Positions 21,217-33,600 of a stretch of DNA of 64,000 bases are shown here, piece by piece. The stretch is from Aralia elata (lineage: Eukaryota; Streptophyta; Magnoliopsida; Apiales; Araliaceae), in NCBI GenBank assembly GCA_034770075.1, contig CM068380.1, positions 40,313,533 through 40,377,532 on the forward strand, read 5' to 3'. The notes below the pieces were generated by a model. That model had not been told where the DNA came from. It saw nothing but the letters and a program-made list of their open reading frames with translations, and did no database searches. Positions within the stretch are counted from its first letter, which is position 1; every line of letters starts with the position of its first letter. A program made the position numbers and the translations under genes.

Positions 21217-24010
21217 TGTAACGAATGCGATTTTTGTGATTAAATAAAAATATTTATTGAGTTATATAAATATTTTTGCTAATTTATTTATTGAGTAAAA
21301 TAAATAATTTATAAAGTTATGGCGAAAGAATTTATGTTAAATGTTATTTAAATGTGATTTGATGTGATTATTCTAATTTAATTTAATAATTAAATTAGAT
21401 GATTAAATGATTTATTTGAATAAATGATTTATTTGAATAAGATAATTTATTTGGTGTTATTGTTATTGGTTAAATAGAATTATTAATTAAATTAGTAAGG
21501 TTTAATTGAATTTATTTAATAATAAGTTTAATTACATTAAAAGTGTGACAATTAAAACTATATAGTATAATGAGTTATTAAAATAAATGAGAAAGGGTTT
21601 TATTTTGGATAAACCAAACAAGGCCTTGTGACCCTTGGTTGGTAAAAATGGATTATTTGGTATTTGGGTTTGCCAAACAAGGCCTAACCCTTTGTTTTTC
21701 TTTAACTGACAAATTGATAGCTAAGTTACGTTAAAGGTTAGTCATCAGTTTATTTTTTAAAAAAGAAAGAAACACAGAGTTCAACAAAGAGAGAAGAGAA
21801 GGAAGAAAATATAGATAAGAAGAGGAAAATTGAGAGTTTTGTTAATTGAGATATATCAAGAAGAAGGGGTAAACTAAGGAATCATACATAGCTTGAAGGT
21901 ATAATCTCTTTTAAATTTTGTTAGTAGTTTTCTTTTCACTGTATATATGATTTTATTTCCATGAAGGAGTATTCATTTGCTAAATACATGAATTACTTGG
22001 TATAATTGATAGTAAACATGTATTAGATGTTTATATGATGGTTATAAATTAATTTGAATGAGTTAATCCATGAAAGCATGTTTTAGAGTGAAGTTTTTGG
22101 TTTTACAGAGTCTTACTTTTATGTATGGCTTATGTGTATGAAATTGATGATTCAATTTGGTTATTAACCGGTGAATTGACATTTGATTATGATTATATGA
22201 TGAAAAACGAAATGAATGCAAGTATAATGGATTAAAATGGTTGAAAGATGAACTTACAGTGTTTGATTTCATTAAAATGGCCAAAATATGAATATTTTGT
22301 ATAAACAGTGAATTTTTGGGTTTTAATTGGTTGATTATGTGTTTATAATGGTTAAATTGGTTAGAAACATGTTGGGTAATTGTTTTCTAGCATATTTGAT
22401 GTCTGGATAAGTTTAAATTATGTATTGGATGGTAGAATTCAGAAAATTTTGGCCTAAGTTTTCACTGGTTCGCGAATTGTAGAAGGTGTCAGTCGAGTCT
22501 ACCGCCCCGGCGGTAGAAATGAGCTGGAAATATCGCCTCGGCGGTCTCGTCGCCCCGGCGACATAATTACACTAGATTCCTCGCCCCGGTGACATCATCG
22601 CCCCGGAGACGGTTTTGTATAGAAATCCACCGCCCCGGCGGTAGAACAGTAACTGAAAAAAAAATTTATTTGTTTTGTGATATTCCTATGTTGCTATGTG
22701 CATGTTTAAAACTTATATTAAGGTATTAATTGACTAATGAGATACCACGATGGCTGTTAGAAAATATTTAATGAATATCAAATGACATTTGCTATGTTAA
22801 ATGAAATAGGATAAGAACAAATCCTAAAATGCATATAACCCTGTAACTAATTTCTATTACCATTTTATAATCGAAATGTATAGGTCGGTTAAGGAACGTG
22901 AATTATTTAAATCTGTAATCTACGCACGAGGCAAGTTTTCTTTCCTTAAACTTTTTATTTCATTTAAAGCAAGTTTTCTTTCCTTAAACTTGTTATTTCA
23001 TTTAAAGCAAGTTTACTTTCATTGAGCAAGCTTATTAACCTTAGCTTATTATTATTCAAGCAAGGTTGTTATCATGTCAAGTGTTTATATTTACTCCAGT
23101 CATTTATTGTTCGATCATTGATCGTTATTCAAACTTTGAATAGAATTTCTATTATACAAACTTTATTGATGAATCAAATGCGTTAGTGACTAGCAAACCC
23201 TAATTGATTCAGCTAGTCCTTAGTTAATGAGTGTTCTAAAGCCTTAGAATATTTTTAAATTGTTCCGAACCAAGTTCCTTTTGGTACAGATTCTGATGCT
23301 AAACTGAGATGAACAACCCTAATATAGGGGATTAATTACGCAACAACGTTGAAATGTTTGTGCACAATACATTGTACAAAGGGTTGATCCCCCTGAGTAC
23401 GAGATGGATGGTCCATAGTCTATAAGACTGTTAAAGGTTACGATAGAAATACTTGTTAACCTAGGACATAGTTTGAGGTCTTGTGACCCTCAGATACATT
23501 TTTATCCTTGAATCTATATTCAATTCTTGAGCTAAGCATTCTATTGAGCTTTCAGATTTTTGATTTTTCATTGATTGACTTCAGAAAAACTATTACTCCT
23601 CAGTAAGATTTATTCCAATAATCATATAAATATTATTGTTTTCATACTTGTGGGCAATTGTTTGCTCACTCTTGCATTAAAAACATTGCAGCTAAGACTG
23701 AGAAATCAGATGAGCCGTCCACTAGCAAAGGCAAGGGCAAGATGAGCAAATGAAGATGTTTAGTCTATTTGTTTCAGTTCTTTGTAAAAGACTTATTTAA
23801 ATCTTATGTTTTAATTCCGCATTGATGTAACAGAGGTTAGATAACTTGGGATTTATTTATTTAAGAGATTTGAGATGTAACCCCTTTTGTGGGAAGATGT
23901 TTCATTCAGTGTAATTATATTATCTCTATTATGAGTAGTTAGTCTTGAATGTGTGGTATTGTGAACACCAAATCTGTGGAGTTAAAGTACCCGGATTTGG
24001 GGGTGTCACA
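21217..24010 (+). repeat. 3' LTR of D
   Basis: 2794 bp, TGTAACGAATGCG to GGGGGTGTCACA, followed by TSD TAACT at 24011-24015. It differs by scattered substitutions and small indels from 7121-13211. It contains the conserved core (23185-23405), the CCGCCCCGGCGG cluster (22500-22645) and two copies of the 38-bp repeat. Confidence 0.92.
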
Positions 24011-24015
24011 TAACT

Positions 24016-25317
24016 AGTACACCCATTTGACAAGCTTGTGATGGACCATTATTACTTTTTGTACTTCTTTTTCATTCTTACAAGCAACCATTTAAAATAT
24101 CAACACCTCACCCATGAGCTGACATCCTTGCCGGCTGGCCACTTCAATTTTTGTCCACTTTTTGCCTTTTCTTTTATTGCATTAATAACTTAATCAAGTT
24201 GTTAAAATATCTTCCAAGTGAGCTAGCAATTTGGTTTTGTTTCAATTCCTTTTGGGCTCACTTTTAATTACTTAAAGCTACTAGTTGTCCACTATTATTA
24301 ATCCATGTTTGGTTACTAATTTAATAAGTGTTGGGTTGATTTAATTAGTCCACACATTAATTATCCAAGTCCATGATTAATTAAATGAGTGGGCTTGGTT
24401 AATAAATTAATTAGGCTAGTCCACTAGTTTTCCTTACTAATTGGACTATTAAAGTTAATCATTCATATATCACATAGTTCTTATTAATTAATACCTATAT
24501 TAATTAATGTACAAAATTTATTCACTTACTATATTCACTTTAATTAAATATTTAGTTAACTTACTATCTTGCCAATTGTTTAGTATTAATATCCTTAGGT
24601 TAGTCCACTAATTCAATAACTATTAGTGAGCCTTACTTTAACTAACAATTAGTCACATACATTATTCACATAAATCATAACATATTTATCATCATTGATA
24701 AATAATTATTATACCCATTGAATCACATATTGTACATACATACATTCAAATATAATCAATACTTATATTTAATATTCAAATTTCCTTAAGAAAATAAATT
24801 CTTATTATTCGTAATATACATACATCCATTTAAAATATTACTATAACAATAATTGTATTAATCATTAAAATTCATAATCATGTATCAAATTAGGTTTTGA
24901 TATGTAGTGACACTTTGCCACATTTATCATACTTAGTCAATTTAAAATAAATTGACTAATCTTACAAATTCATATCATAAAGAAATAATCATAATAATAA
25001 TAATCATCATTTTTTAAAATATACTTTTATCATTTAAATAATATAGAAATCATATTTTTGTAAATAATCATATATTTTTAATATAAATATTAACTTATTA
25101 ACAGAATATAATTTATTATTATCAACTATTTCTTTAATAAGAAATTTACTTGAAACCATATATGAAATAAATATATATGTACATATTACATATTCATATT
25201 CCTTGCACACGTTCCCATACTTGCTTTAATATATAATAAAAATAATTTTATTATATAAAAAAAAATTCATACGTAAAATTTCTTATTTTAATATATCGAA
25301 AATCGTGGGTTATTACA
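24016..25317 (-). repeat. Element C 3' LTR, second part
   Basis: Continuation of C's left LTR after D, ending (start of the LTR on the minus strand) GGGTTATTACA at 25317. It aligns with 39983-40993, which lacks about 320 bp present here (about 24896-25205). Very AT-rich; no genes. Confidence 0.85.
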
Positions 25318-25345
25318 TTCACCCTCCCTTATAAGGATTACATCC
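25318..25345 (-). promoter_or_regulatory. Polypurine tract of element C
   Basis: On the minus strand the sequence TAATCCTTATAAGGGAGGG then TGAA adjoins the LTR. It primes plus-strand DNA. Similar tracts are found next to H's LTR (50816-50830) and at 53114-53135. Confidence 0.75.
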
Positions 25346-25583
25346 CCGGAATCACCATTCAACACTTACACTCACGAAAGTAAATATTATACACATTCAT
25401 ATCATAAGTAGATCAAGATCTGATTCAATCGAATCGATCTTTTAACTATTCAACATAAAGCTTGTCTTTCTGATTATACAGAATTTGATTTCCAATAGAA
25501 CTCAAATTCCTCCTTCAAAACACACTAATAAAATGATTTATTATTAAATTATGTATTATTTATTTATTAATCTTAGTCATTTC

Positions 25584-25799
25584 CTATAGTTCCAATGTTT
25601 TTAAACGTAAACATACCCCACGGGATATATAAGAATAAATTATTATTCGAATAATACCTGGAACTCCGTCCCTGGCTGCTACTGTATCTTGAACCGTCAT
25701 GTTGAAGGTCCTTGCGGTTGGTTTGTTGGTTAGAGTTGGATAAGTAATCGCCAGCTTTCCACCGCTTTTCCGTGTGTTCGCACTTTCCCTATCTGCCAT
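25584..25799 (-). pseudogene. Gag/protease linker remnant in element C
   Basis: The translated minus strand contains PTARTFNMTVQDTVAARDG, closely matching D's region between the zinc knuckles and the protease (about 17665-17720 in D). The protease active site and everything downstream are absent. The reading ends in unrelated residues. It shows that C descends from a D-like element by internal deletion. Confidence 0.8.
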
Positions 25800-26157
25800 T
25801 CTTATGAGATTTCGTATTACGAGTCCGGAACTGCTGCGCGTCTTGAACCATTGCTTACAGTATGCTTACACCATGTCGTTTAGTGCTTCTTTGCGTTTGA
25901 GACTTCGTACGATAACGTGCCCACATGATTTTTCTTCCAAAAATCCTTTCATTAATGAGTTATTTTAACCCATTTTCTATTTACTAATAGTCTTCATTAT
26001 CTATCCTTTACACAAACCAATACATACTTCTTACAAATCATACATATCAAATATTTTTATTATCTGGTTATACCAAACCTTAAATTATTATCTTATTCTT
26101 TATATTCCTTTATACCGTACCGTATCATAACATTCTGAAAATAAAATTCAAAACTTA

Positions 26158-26310
26158 GACCAATTCAGCTTGCCGGATTACCCAATCCAGCTTGCTAGAT
26201 TGTCTATTTCAGCTTACTGGATTCATGAATTCAGTTTGCTGAATTACCCAATTCAGCTTGTTGGATTCCCAAATTCAGCTTGTTGGATTCCCAAATTCAG
26301 CTTGCCGAAT
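26158..26310. repeat. Palindromic minisatellite in internal region of C
   Basis: About seven units of AATTCAGCTTGCTGGATT type in tandem, the same self-complementary unit as in C's LTR at 5465-5795. Confidence 0.75.
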
Positions 26311-26521
26311 TACAAGTTTATCAATTTAAACAACATACCATCTTAATCAAACATATAACCATACCTTTTCATTCATATTCATATTCGTTTAAACAGTACA
26401 ACATACTTTTCATTACACAGCACCTGCTGTTACAACCACTTACTATCCCTTAATGACAATAAAAGTCGGGAGTAGTACATTACACACACATCATATCATA
26501 CATAATCCCAAATCACTTATC

Positions 26522-27148
26522 CTATTTATTCCCTACACCGTTCTTAGATCCTGGGCAAACCTTTACCTGGTGACCTACTATTTCGCATACAAAACATATG
26601 CATTGCTTTGGTTCGGGACACTGAGAAGAGACATGTCCTTCACGTCCACAATTATAACACACATTCTGTCCTTTCATGCATACACCTTCATGTTTCCTGT
26701 TGCAATTTGCACACCTTAATACTTTTTTAAAGTTTCCTTGGTTGGAATTTTCCATATCACGGTCATTCATCTTTCTTTTTCCTTTCTTGCTTGGAGTTAC
26801 AGACGATTTGCTGCATTTAGCTCCCATTACATCAATTTGGCTTTTCAGCTTATCTTGTTCTTCCATTATTTCCATTAACGCTTTTCGTATTTGACTATTT
26901 AACACCCTTTCCATTTCCAATAACTTTTTCAGACATAACACCATATCCCTTAGATTCTGTACTTCTGTTGATGCTTGGTCAGCTCCAACTTCAGTGTCTG
27001 AATCACTATCTGTCAGCACCACCATTTTTAGTTCTGGTTCTATGTTTTCCAAAATGATTACCTCATCTAGGTTACTTTCAAGGTGAGCCTCCATTTTAGC
27101 TATTGGCTTAGATATTGGCTTAGGCGGAGTGATTTGCTCCTTCTTCAC
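26522..27148 (-). CDS. Coiled-coil plus triple zinc-knuckle protein of non-autonomous element C
   Basis: An intact 208-residue ORF, the only one in C. Residues 1-60 are acidic around DSDSDTE; 62-108 show a heptad pattern (coiled coil); 112-145 are Lys-rich. Then come three Cys/His motifs: a variant (C146, C149, H153, C157) and two canonical CX2CX4HX4C knuckles (C164, C167, H172, C177; C185, C188, H193, C198). The knuckle block resembles the end of D's gag (same spacing of three motifs), but the N-terminal half is not the usual gag matrix/capsid. The ORF starts about 235 nt after the PBS. It is probably a nucleocapsid-like RNA-binding protein with its own oligomerisation domain, used with enzymes from a partner (inference). 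All knuckle residues are present, unlike in D. Elements keeping only a gag-like gene are known as TR-GAG. Confidence 0.75.
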   Translation of the reverse strand: MKKEQITPPKPISKPIAKMEAHLESNLDEVIILENIEPELKMVVLTDSDSDTEVGADQASTEVQNLRDMVLCLKKLLEMERVLNSQIRKALMEIMEEQDKLKSQIDVMGAKCSKSSVTPSKKGKRKMNDRDMENSNQGNFKKVLRCANCNRKHEGVCMKGQNVCYNCGREGHVSSQCPEPKQCICFVCEIVGHQVKVCPGSKNGVGNK

Positions 27149-27382
27149 GACATAAGAGTTTCCTAATCACTTCTTACATGACATCTATACACAAATTGTT
27201 TTGATTAGTACATAATATATAACAAACAATAGTTTATATAAGTTACTTTTTATTTCGTTTTACGATGAATTCCCTTAATTCATCTCCTTTAAACTCTATA
27301 TGAGTTATTTGTTTTTCAATGCTCCTATTTAGCTTAAGGTTATAGCCTAAGGTAATCCCCCACCTAAGGTTTCTAACCTATA

Positions 27383-27394
27383 GCTCTGATACCA
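27383..27394 (-). promoter_or_regulatory. Primer binding site of element C
   Basis: TGGTATCAGAGC on the minus strand, three bases from the LTR at 27398. The leader after it (CTATAGGTTAGAAACC) resembles those of D and H. Confidence 0.85.
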
Positions 27395-27397
27395 ACC

Positions 27398-29774
27398 TGT
27401 GGCGCCCCCAAATCCGAATACTTGAAACCCGTATTTGGTGCATCACGATACCATTTCTTTGAGCTGTTTAATATATTACAAACTTAATATTTATATCAGA
27501 GTTGTCTATTCCTCAGGTATGGCAACCTTTAATTACATTCTTTACATGTTACATAATATATATGATCACAATACAAAAGACTAATTATTACAGATAACAC
27601 CATACAACTTACAGCTTTCCCTTTTTCCCTTGTCCTTGGCAGAGCCTTCTGGTCGATCACACTTAGCTGAAAATATTTGAGTCAAAGCAAGAATGAACAT
27701 TCAATTGCTCAACAAGTAATAATAATTATAATAATGCGCTGAAAAGTAAATATTTCCTTTGAGGATTACTTCTACCACGAATCAATAGTGGTGAAGTCAT
27801 TTGAAACTATTCTTAACAACATATCAAATCATTTTAAGATTTCTTTGAAATGACTGAACAATAAGTCATTTCAAGTAACAAGAATTTTCTTGAATTTCAT
27901 GTTGAGTAATACATCAAGAATGAAAGAGTTAAAATTCTTTCAAAGATTCAATAATATTCAATTGATTATGAAGGATTAGCAATTATGCGATAATATTCAA
28001 TACATAGGGTTATTCCCAGATTTCATGCTGAGTGATCACAAATGGATCAAGAACTGCTAGAGGAATCATCAGTTATTATTATTACTGACTACCACAAGAG
28101 TTAAAGTTAGCTATAAAAACTAATCTTTACTCTTCTGGAAGTACGTAAGGGGATCAACCTCATTGTACCCGAGACTATGCATAATTCTCAAACATAGCAC
28201 GCGGTAGGGCTACCGACAATAAAGTTTTTCCTGATTTATTTTTCAGGGTTGTTCATCTCAGTCTTACATCATGAGTCTGTACCATATCAATATGGTTTGG
28301 ATTGCTTTCAAAGAAATACTTTGAGTTCAACATATTATAACAATTTTGATCTAGCCGAATCAAATGGCATATATCTTTAATAACGAATTAGTTCTAATAG
28401 TAGAACGTTTCATGCGATATCAATTAATATTAGTCTAGCTGGTCAAATAGCTTAGACAATCTTTAAACTAGGTATACATACCGAAATTTAATAGTATGTA
28501 TCAGAACTTATCAACGAATTTCGAATTCAAGGGTAATTGATAATGTACAATAGTTCATACAAGTGGGGACACTTGTATAACTGAACTTAGAATACAAATT
28601 TTCAATATGAGTCATAGCAATTCAGTAATGAGATACTTTTAACAATGAACAAATCGAAGGAATTCGAATTTATAATAATTATAACAATTTGTACAAGTGA
28701 GGACACTTGCACAAAGAACAGAATAATTTTGATTATAAATGCATCACATGAGACAATATCGAGATATTTGAAATCAATAGATAGCTTGAATAAAGTTTAA
28801 GAATACTTGCATAACATATGGATCCATTGCATAAAGTAAATGCAAGGGTTAAGATAATTGCTCAACAAGAAAGAGTTCAAATACTTGCACAGTAAAGAAG
28901 GAGTTCAGATATTTGCATAACATACGGAGCCAATTCATAATATAAATGAAAAGGATAGAATAGTTGCTCAATAATGGATTGAGTTAAGAACTTGCACAAA
29001 CTGAATCCATTTCATAAAGTAAATGAAAAGGATAGGATACTTGCATAAACGAATAACAAAGATCATTATGGATATGAATAATTAACAATAATTATTCACG
29101 AGCATGCTTTGAAATTGATAACTCATGTTGAGTTGGGAACTAGCATAACATATACCTGTTTGCACAATATAAAAGTAGTGTGTAAGGTTTAAATTGGCAA
29201 CAAAAAATTAAATAGGCAGGAAATTATTTTTTTCCCGCCAACAAATTGGCAACGAATTTTTACAACGAACTATGAATTTCGTTACAAAAAATGAAAGCCT
29301 TTCATAAACTACAAGGAATGACAAATTTCGTTGCTAAACATGTATTTTTGGCAACAATTTTATAAGTCGTTGCCCGAAAAATCATTGCCGAATGTTTATT
29401 TTTTTGTAGTGCTAGATTCACATTATTCAATTCAGCAAGCTGGATCACACTATTCAGCAAGCTGGATTAAAACGGTTTTCTATTTTATTAAATAATTCAT
29501 TTAATCGTTCTAAAATGCTATAAACATTATACCACCTTACAAATGACCAAAACCCATATCAAAAATTTGTATGAACCATATTTAAGGTTCTCAAGTCATA
29601 AAATCCCATTTTCCAAATTTTCAACATCACATAATTAATTAAATTCATTTATACATAACTTCATCATTTACACGAAAAATAGCAAAACAACTTCAAAATT
29701 ATTTTTTTCTGGAAATAGACTATATATATTCCCCTTATGAAAATATTTTTTTTCCAGAATTTTTAAAATCTATT
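27398..29774 (-). repeat. Element C 5' LTR, first part
   Basis: Right copy of C's LTR from its 3' end (TGTGGCGCCCCC on plus) to the copia insertion. Conserved core at 28140-28456. At about 29190 it loses about 0.7 kb relative to the left copy and gains the CACTA-like fragment. Confidence 0.85.
29190..29411 (-). mobile_element. CACTA-type terminal fragment
   Basis: About 220 bp absent from C's other LTR. On the minus strand it starts CACTACAAAAAAATAAAC and carries repeated GGCAACGA/TTGCCAA-like subterminal motifs typical of CACTA (CMC) DNA transposon ends. CTA follows at 29412, but the opposite terminal inverted repeat is missing. The left edge coincides with the loss of about 0.7 kb of LTR, so a deletion removed one end. 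Confidence 0.6.
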
Positions 29775-31576
29775 TGAAAGTAGTATGCACACAAGCCAAT
29801 CATATTTGATATGATGTAGCATATACTTTGTAATCTTATTCGTTTGTTAAAGGCATTTTACTTTATCTACATGGTGCTGTTACATTAAATGTGATAAACC
29901 CATAGTTTTGAGCAATGTTTTTAGAATCATGATGGTGATCATGCTAATGAGATCTAAATTCTAGATAGCTCACAAACTAAAATTGTTCCTAATCGTTGGA
30001 TTACTAAAAAGGGGATTATTGAATCCGGATAGATTAGTACATACGTTGCTTGCTCTTATGAAGAGGATGATTGATCTCATAATCATTTGTGTGGAGACAC
30101 TAAAGCAAGTATGTAGGTGCTTATTAGAGAATAAGTTCACTGAACGTGGCTCGCTAAGGAATACCTAATGGAGTTTTACTCGCCTGTCAATAGGAATTCC
30201 TCTAGTGATAGTAGTACAAGTGATCCTTGGACTTGAGATCATCATAGTATCTTGTGTATGATGAGTTATACTTTGACATGTCCCTTAAGACCTTTAGGGT
30301 ATATCAAAGGGTATGATTGGGTATAATAAGTTATACATGGAGATAGGTGAATGATCAATAAAGAATCTACCACTTCTAGTAAAAGGAGAGAATGTCCTAT
30401 GTGATTCGATAAATGATGACTCAGAAGTCTTTGGCCAAAGCAGAATGAAATTAGAAAGGAGTTTCTAATTTGCATTAATTAGAGTTGTGCATTTGAGAAT
30501 CGAAATACATATAATTAAATAAAATAAGACTTGACAGTAATTCCATGTCTTATATTTAATTGGGACATTGTATGGTAGAAGGATTGAATTGTACGGTAAC
30601 TATGCACTGAAAGGTTCTTTTATGATTAATGTTGAAATCTATATTATCTGGAAAGTCGTTGATCGCTAAGGGGGCTTACCCTTATTGTAGAATAAATATT
30701 ATTTATTTAAATGAATTAAATAGTTTAATTTATTTATTTAAATAAGATTAGAATTGTTCTAATTGATTTATTCACAACCGGTTTAATATGGAGAACCTAA
30801 AGGGTCACACACCGCAAAAGAAAAATATTTATTTAAGAAGTAAATGGCATAATTGTAATAATAAGTTAAGTGTATTTAATTTAGTCTATGGAGATAGAAT
30901 AAATTAAATAGCTTAATATTTATTATTTAATATTTTAGAAATATTAAATATAAATTAATAAGAGGAGTCTTATTATTATTATTACTATTACTATTATTTA
31001 ATTCCTAATATGGATTGGGAATTAATTAATAGAAGTACTCTCACATGAATTCCTAATTGGATTAGGAGTTTAATTTAATTAAAGGAGTTTAATTAGAATA
31101 GAAACCCTAATCCTAAATAGTTTAGGGAAGGGTTTTCCTACATCTATAAATAAGAGAAGTCTTATCATAGATTAGGGTTACACACTCTTGCATAAGAATT
31201 GTAGAGAGTACTTACAATTTCTATAGAGATAGAAACTAGGGTTTTGCCAACACCCATCTTCTTGAACAAGTATTATTCCTTGGTGGATCACCTCTAGAGG
31301 CCAAACACTTGGGTGGCTAACGTTGATCAAAGGAAGGAATTTAATCGGTGGAATTCAAGGAGAACGCGAAGGAATTGGAGGTGAACTTGTACCTGAGGAA
31401 GCTAGAATTCTACAAGGGTATAATTCTTATTCTCCATCTCTTTCGTTTAATTAATAATTGTGCATAAAGAAAGATCATGGTGATGGTTTGTATAAAATTT
31501 TAAAATCTGATTTTATCGCGCTTCCGCTTTATTAATGTAATTTGATTGCATGTTCGCGCTATGTACAAACCTAACA
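29775..31576 (+). repeat. 5' LTR of copia element F
   Basis: 1802 bp. A TATA box (CTATAAATA) lies at 31144-31152, with an expected start of transcription some 30 bp downstream near the CACACTCTTGC sequence. Short open frames inside (29983-30168, 30266-30475) recur in the other LTR only because the LTRs are nearly identical. Confidence 0.92.
31144..31152 (+). promoter_or_regulatory. TATA box of copia LTR
   Basis: CTATAAATA about 430 bp before the LTR end, repeated in the 3' LTR near 38452-38460. Position and sequence fit a plant LTR promoter. Confidence 0.6.
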
Positions 31577-31577
31577 G

Positions 31578-31590
31578 TGGTATCAAGAGC
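31578..31590 (+). promoter_or_regulatory. Primer binding site of copia element F
   Basis: TGGTATCAAGAGC one base after the 5' LTR; complementary to the 3' end of initiator tRNA-Met (family knowledge). Confidence 0.85.
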
Positions 31591-31754
31591 CAAACTTTAT
31601 GCGAATTATTAATTGTTTTGATTCTGTATATACATTGATATGTGTTAAGAACAATTTAATTGGGCATAATTGTTTTTGTAAAATTATTTTATTTATTTTA
31701 TTTATTTTTTATTTATTTTGATTTTATTTATTTTCAATTAAGATAAAAGGTTTA

Positions 31755-32350
31755 TTTTGAATTGGAATATAATTAAAATTAAAAGTTTTATTTGAACTTG
31801 GAATTGGATTCTACGTTAACTAGAATAAAGGAGTTTATTCATATATGGAATAGGATTCTATGTTTCCTAGAATAAAGGAGTTTATTCACATATGGAATAG
31901 GATTCCATGTTTCCTAGAATAAAGGAGTTTATTCACATATGGAATTGGATTCCATGTTTCCTAGAATAAAGGAGTTTATTCACATATGGAATAGGATTCC
32001 ATGTTTCCTTAAAAAATAAAGATGTTTATTTTGATAAGGAATAGGATTCAACATATTTTATTTTCCAACAATTTTAAGTTAAAAATAAAGGTGTTTATTT
32101 TAAACTTGAAATTGGTTTCCATATTAATTAAAATAAAGGAGTTTATTTTGATTTGGAATTTGATTAAAAATAAAGGAGTTTATTTTTATTTAAAAAATTG
32201 GATAAATTAAAATAAAAGAGTTTATTTTGATTTGGAATATGATTAAAATAAAGAAGTTTATTTTAATTAAAATTGGATTTCATGATAACTAATTAGAGTT
32301 GGAATTGGATTCCATGATAACTAATTGGAGTTGAAATTGAATTTTATATT
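31755..32350 (+). repeat. 47-bp tandem repeat array in copia leader
   Basis: Units beginning GGAAT(A/T)GGATTC and containing AATAAAGGAGTTTATTC start at 31800, 31847, 31894, 31941 and 31988 (47-bp period). They then decay into shorter related units to about 32350. TAAAGGAGTTTA is partly self-complementary. Confidence 0.85.
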
Positions 32351-33600
32351 AACTAATATTGCCCATTAAATGATATCAATGCATATATAGAATGATTTTA
32401 TTATTCATGGGATGAATGTTATTTATTGATACATATAGAGATATGTATGATGATAAATAGGGATTGATTATGGACTATTGACCAATGTGTGATTGGATTT
32501 ATTTTAGTGGATGCTTGAATGAATGGGTTTTATAAATGGGGTCTGCGTACCTCGTCTTCTCTAGTTTTTCCTTGATGTAAATTCTATCTTCCTCCTATGT
32601 ACCTCCCCTTGACTGCTGATCAAGGTTTCTATTTATTGTAAATAGTTTATGTAATAGGTTTAGTTAGAATTACTTGAAGAATTGGAGACAAAGGAGCAAG
32701 GAGCGCTTGAAGACCCGTTTGTAATGGAGCCCGGGTTTAAATGTAATAGTTATATTTAAATTTAATTCTTGCACCCTAGGTTTGACCTTTTGGTTCACTT
32801 GGTGGCTCTAGTGAACCAAACTAGAATAAAAGTCCATAATCAATCCGGGTAGAATATAGTATTCTATATGTGCATGCTTGCTATGTATATATTATATATT
32901 ATACAACATGCTTCGCATGTTAAATAATATGACGCGTATTTTATATATATATGTGCATGCGCGCTAAACAAGATAAGACAAATAATAACAAACCCCTCAA
33001 AGAAATCATATTAAGTCCTAAGCGTTCAAAGATATTTGGAATATCGAACGTCGCCTTCTAGCATGGTAAAGCAATAGAATATTAAATATTTAATATGAGT
33101 TTGTTGTGTCACCACAAGGCAAGTATTAAAATATTTAAGATGTTGCTTTATCACATTTGATGCTTATACATAGACTGAACGATGTTGTTTTGTTGTGTCA
33201 CCACAAGGACAGTGTTTTTCTTTCGAATATATGGAAGTGCTAGGATGGACTTAACTTGGATAATTTTGATTCGGATGTGTCACCACTTGATCAAAATAAT
33301 CTAAGAGGCAAAATACAAGGAGTTACATAGAGATGTAATTGACAATAGTTGTTTACCTATTTATTTATATATCGTTTGTTGTGTCACCACAAGGCTATAT
33401 ACATCTAAAATGGGATCCTTAGTCTCACTAGCAAATCTTTAATTAGAATTGTCGAACTATATAATGAGGGTAATATAGTTTGATGAAAATAGTGGGAGAT
33501 ACCAATTTAAAATAAAGACCTAATTTATTTTGGTAATTAATTAAAAATGAATGTATGCTAAAATGTTGTTAAATTACAAATTCATTTACAGAATTTTACG
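32351..33600 (+). other. Copia leader, non-coding, with repeated TGTGTCACCAC motif
   Basis: No open gene. The motif TTGTGTCACCACAAGG or a variant occurs four times in about 270 bp (about 33100, 33192, 33268, 33379). TTGTG and CACAA arms can pair around TCAC. The leader between PBS and gag is about 2.0 kb in total. Confidence 0.7.

Larger units (their letters stand above)
7121..24010 (+). mobile_element. Tekay/Del-like chromovirus, rearranged (element D)
   Basis: Ty3/gypsy element on the plus strand inserted in C's LTR. TSD TAACT at 7116-7120 and 24011-24015; an empty copy of this target is visible at 39978-39982 in C's other LTR. Order: an LTR at 7121-13211 (with solo LTR E inside), then 13212-14773, a copy of the DNA flanking the element on its right (24011-25568), then a partial 5' LTR at 14774-15274, PBS, extra ORF, gag-pol with C-terminal chromodomain, purine tract, and 3' LTR at 21217-24010. 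The chromodomain and gag layout place it in the Tekay/Del chromovirus lineage (family knowledge). It is inactive because of stops and a frameshift in gag-pol. Confidence 0.9.

Noticed and set aside
33095..33395. Spaced repeated motif as a possible CRISPR-like array
   Set aside because: Eukaryotic retrotransposon leader, four irregular copies only, no associated genes.
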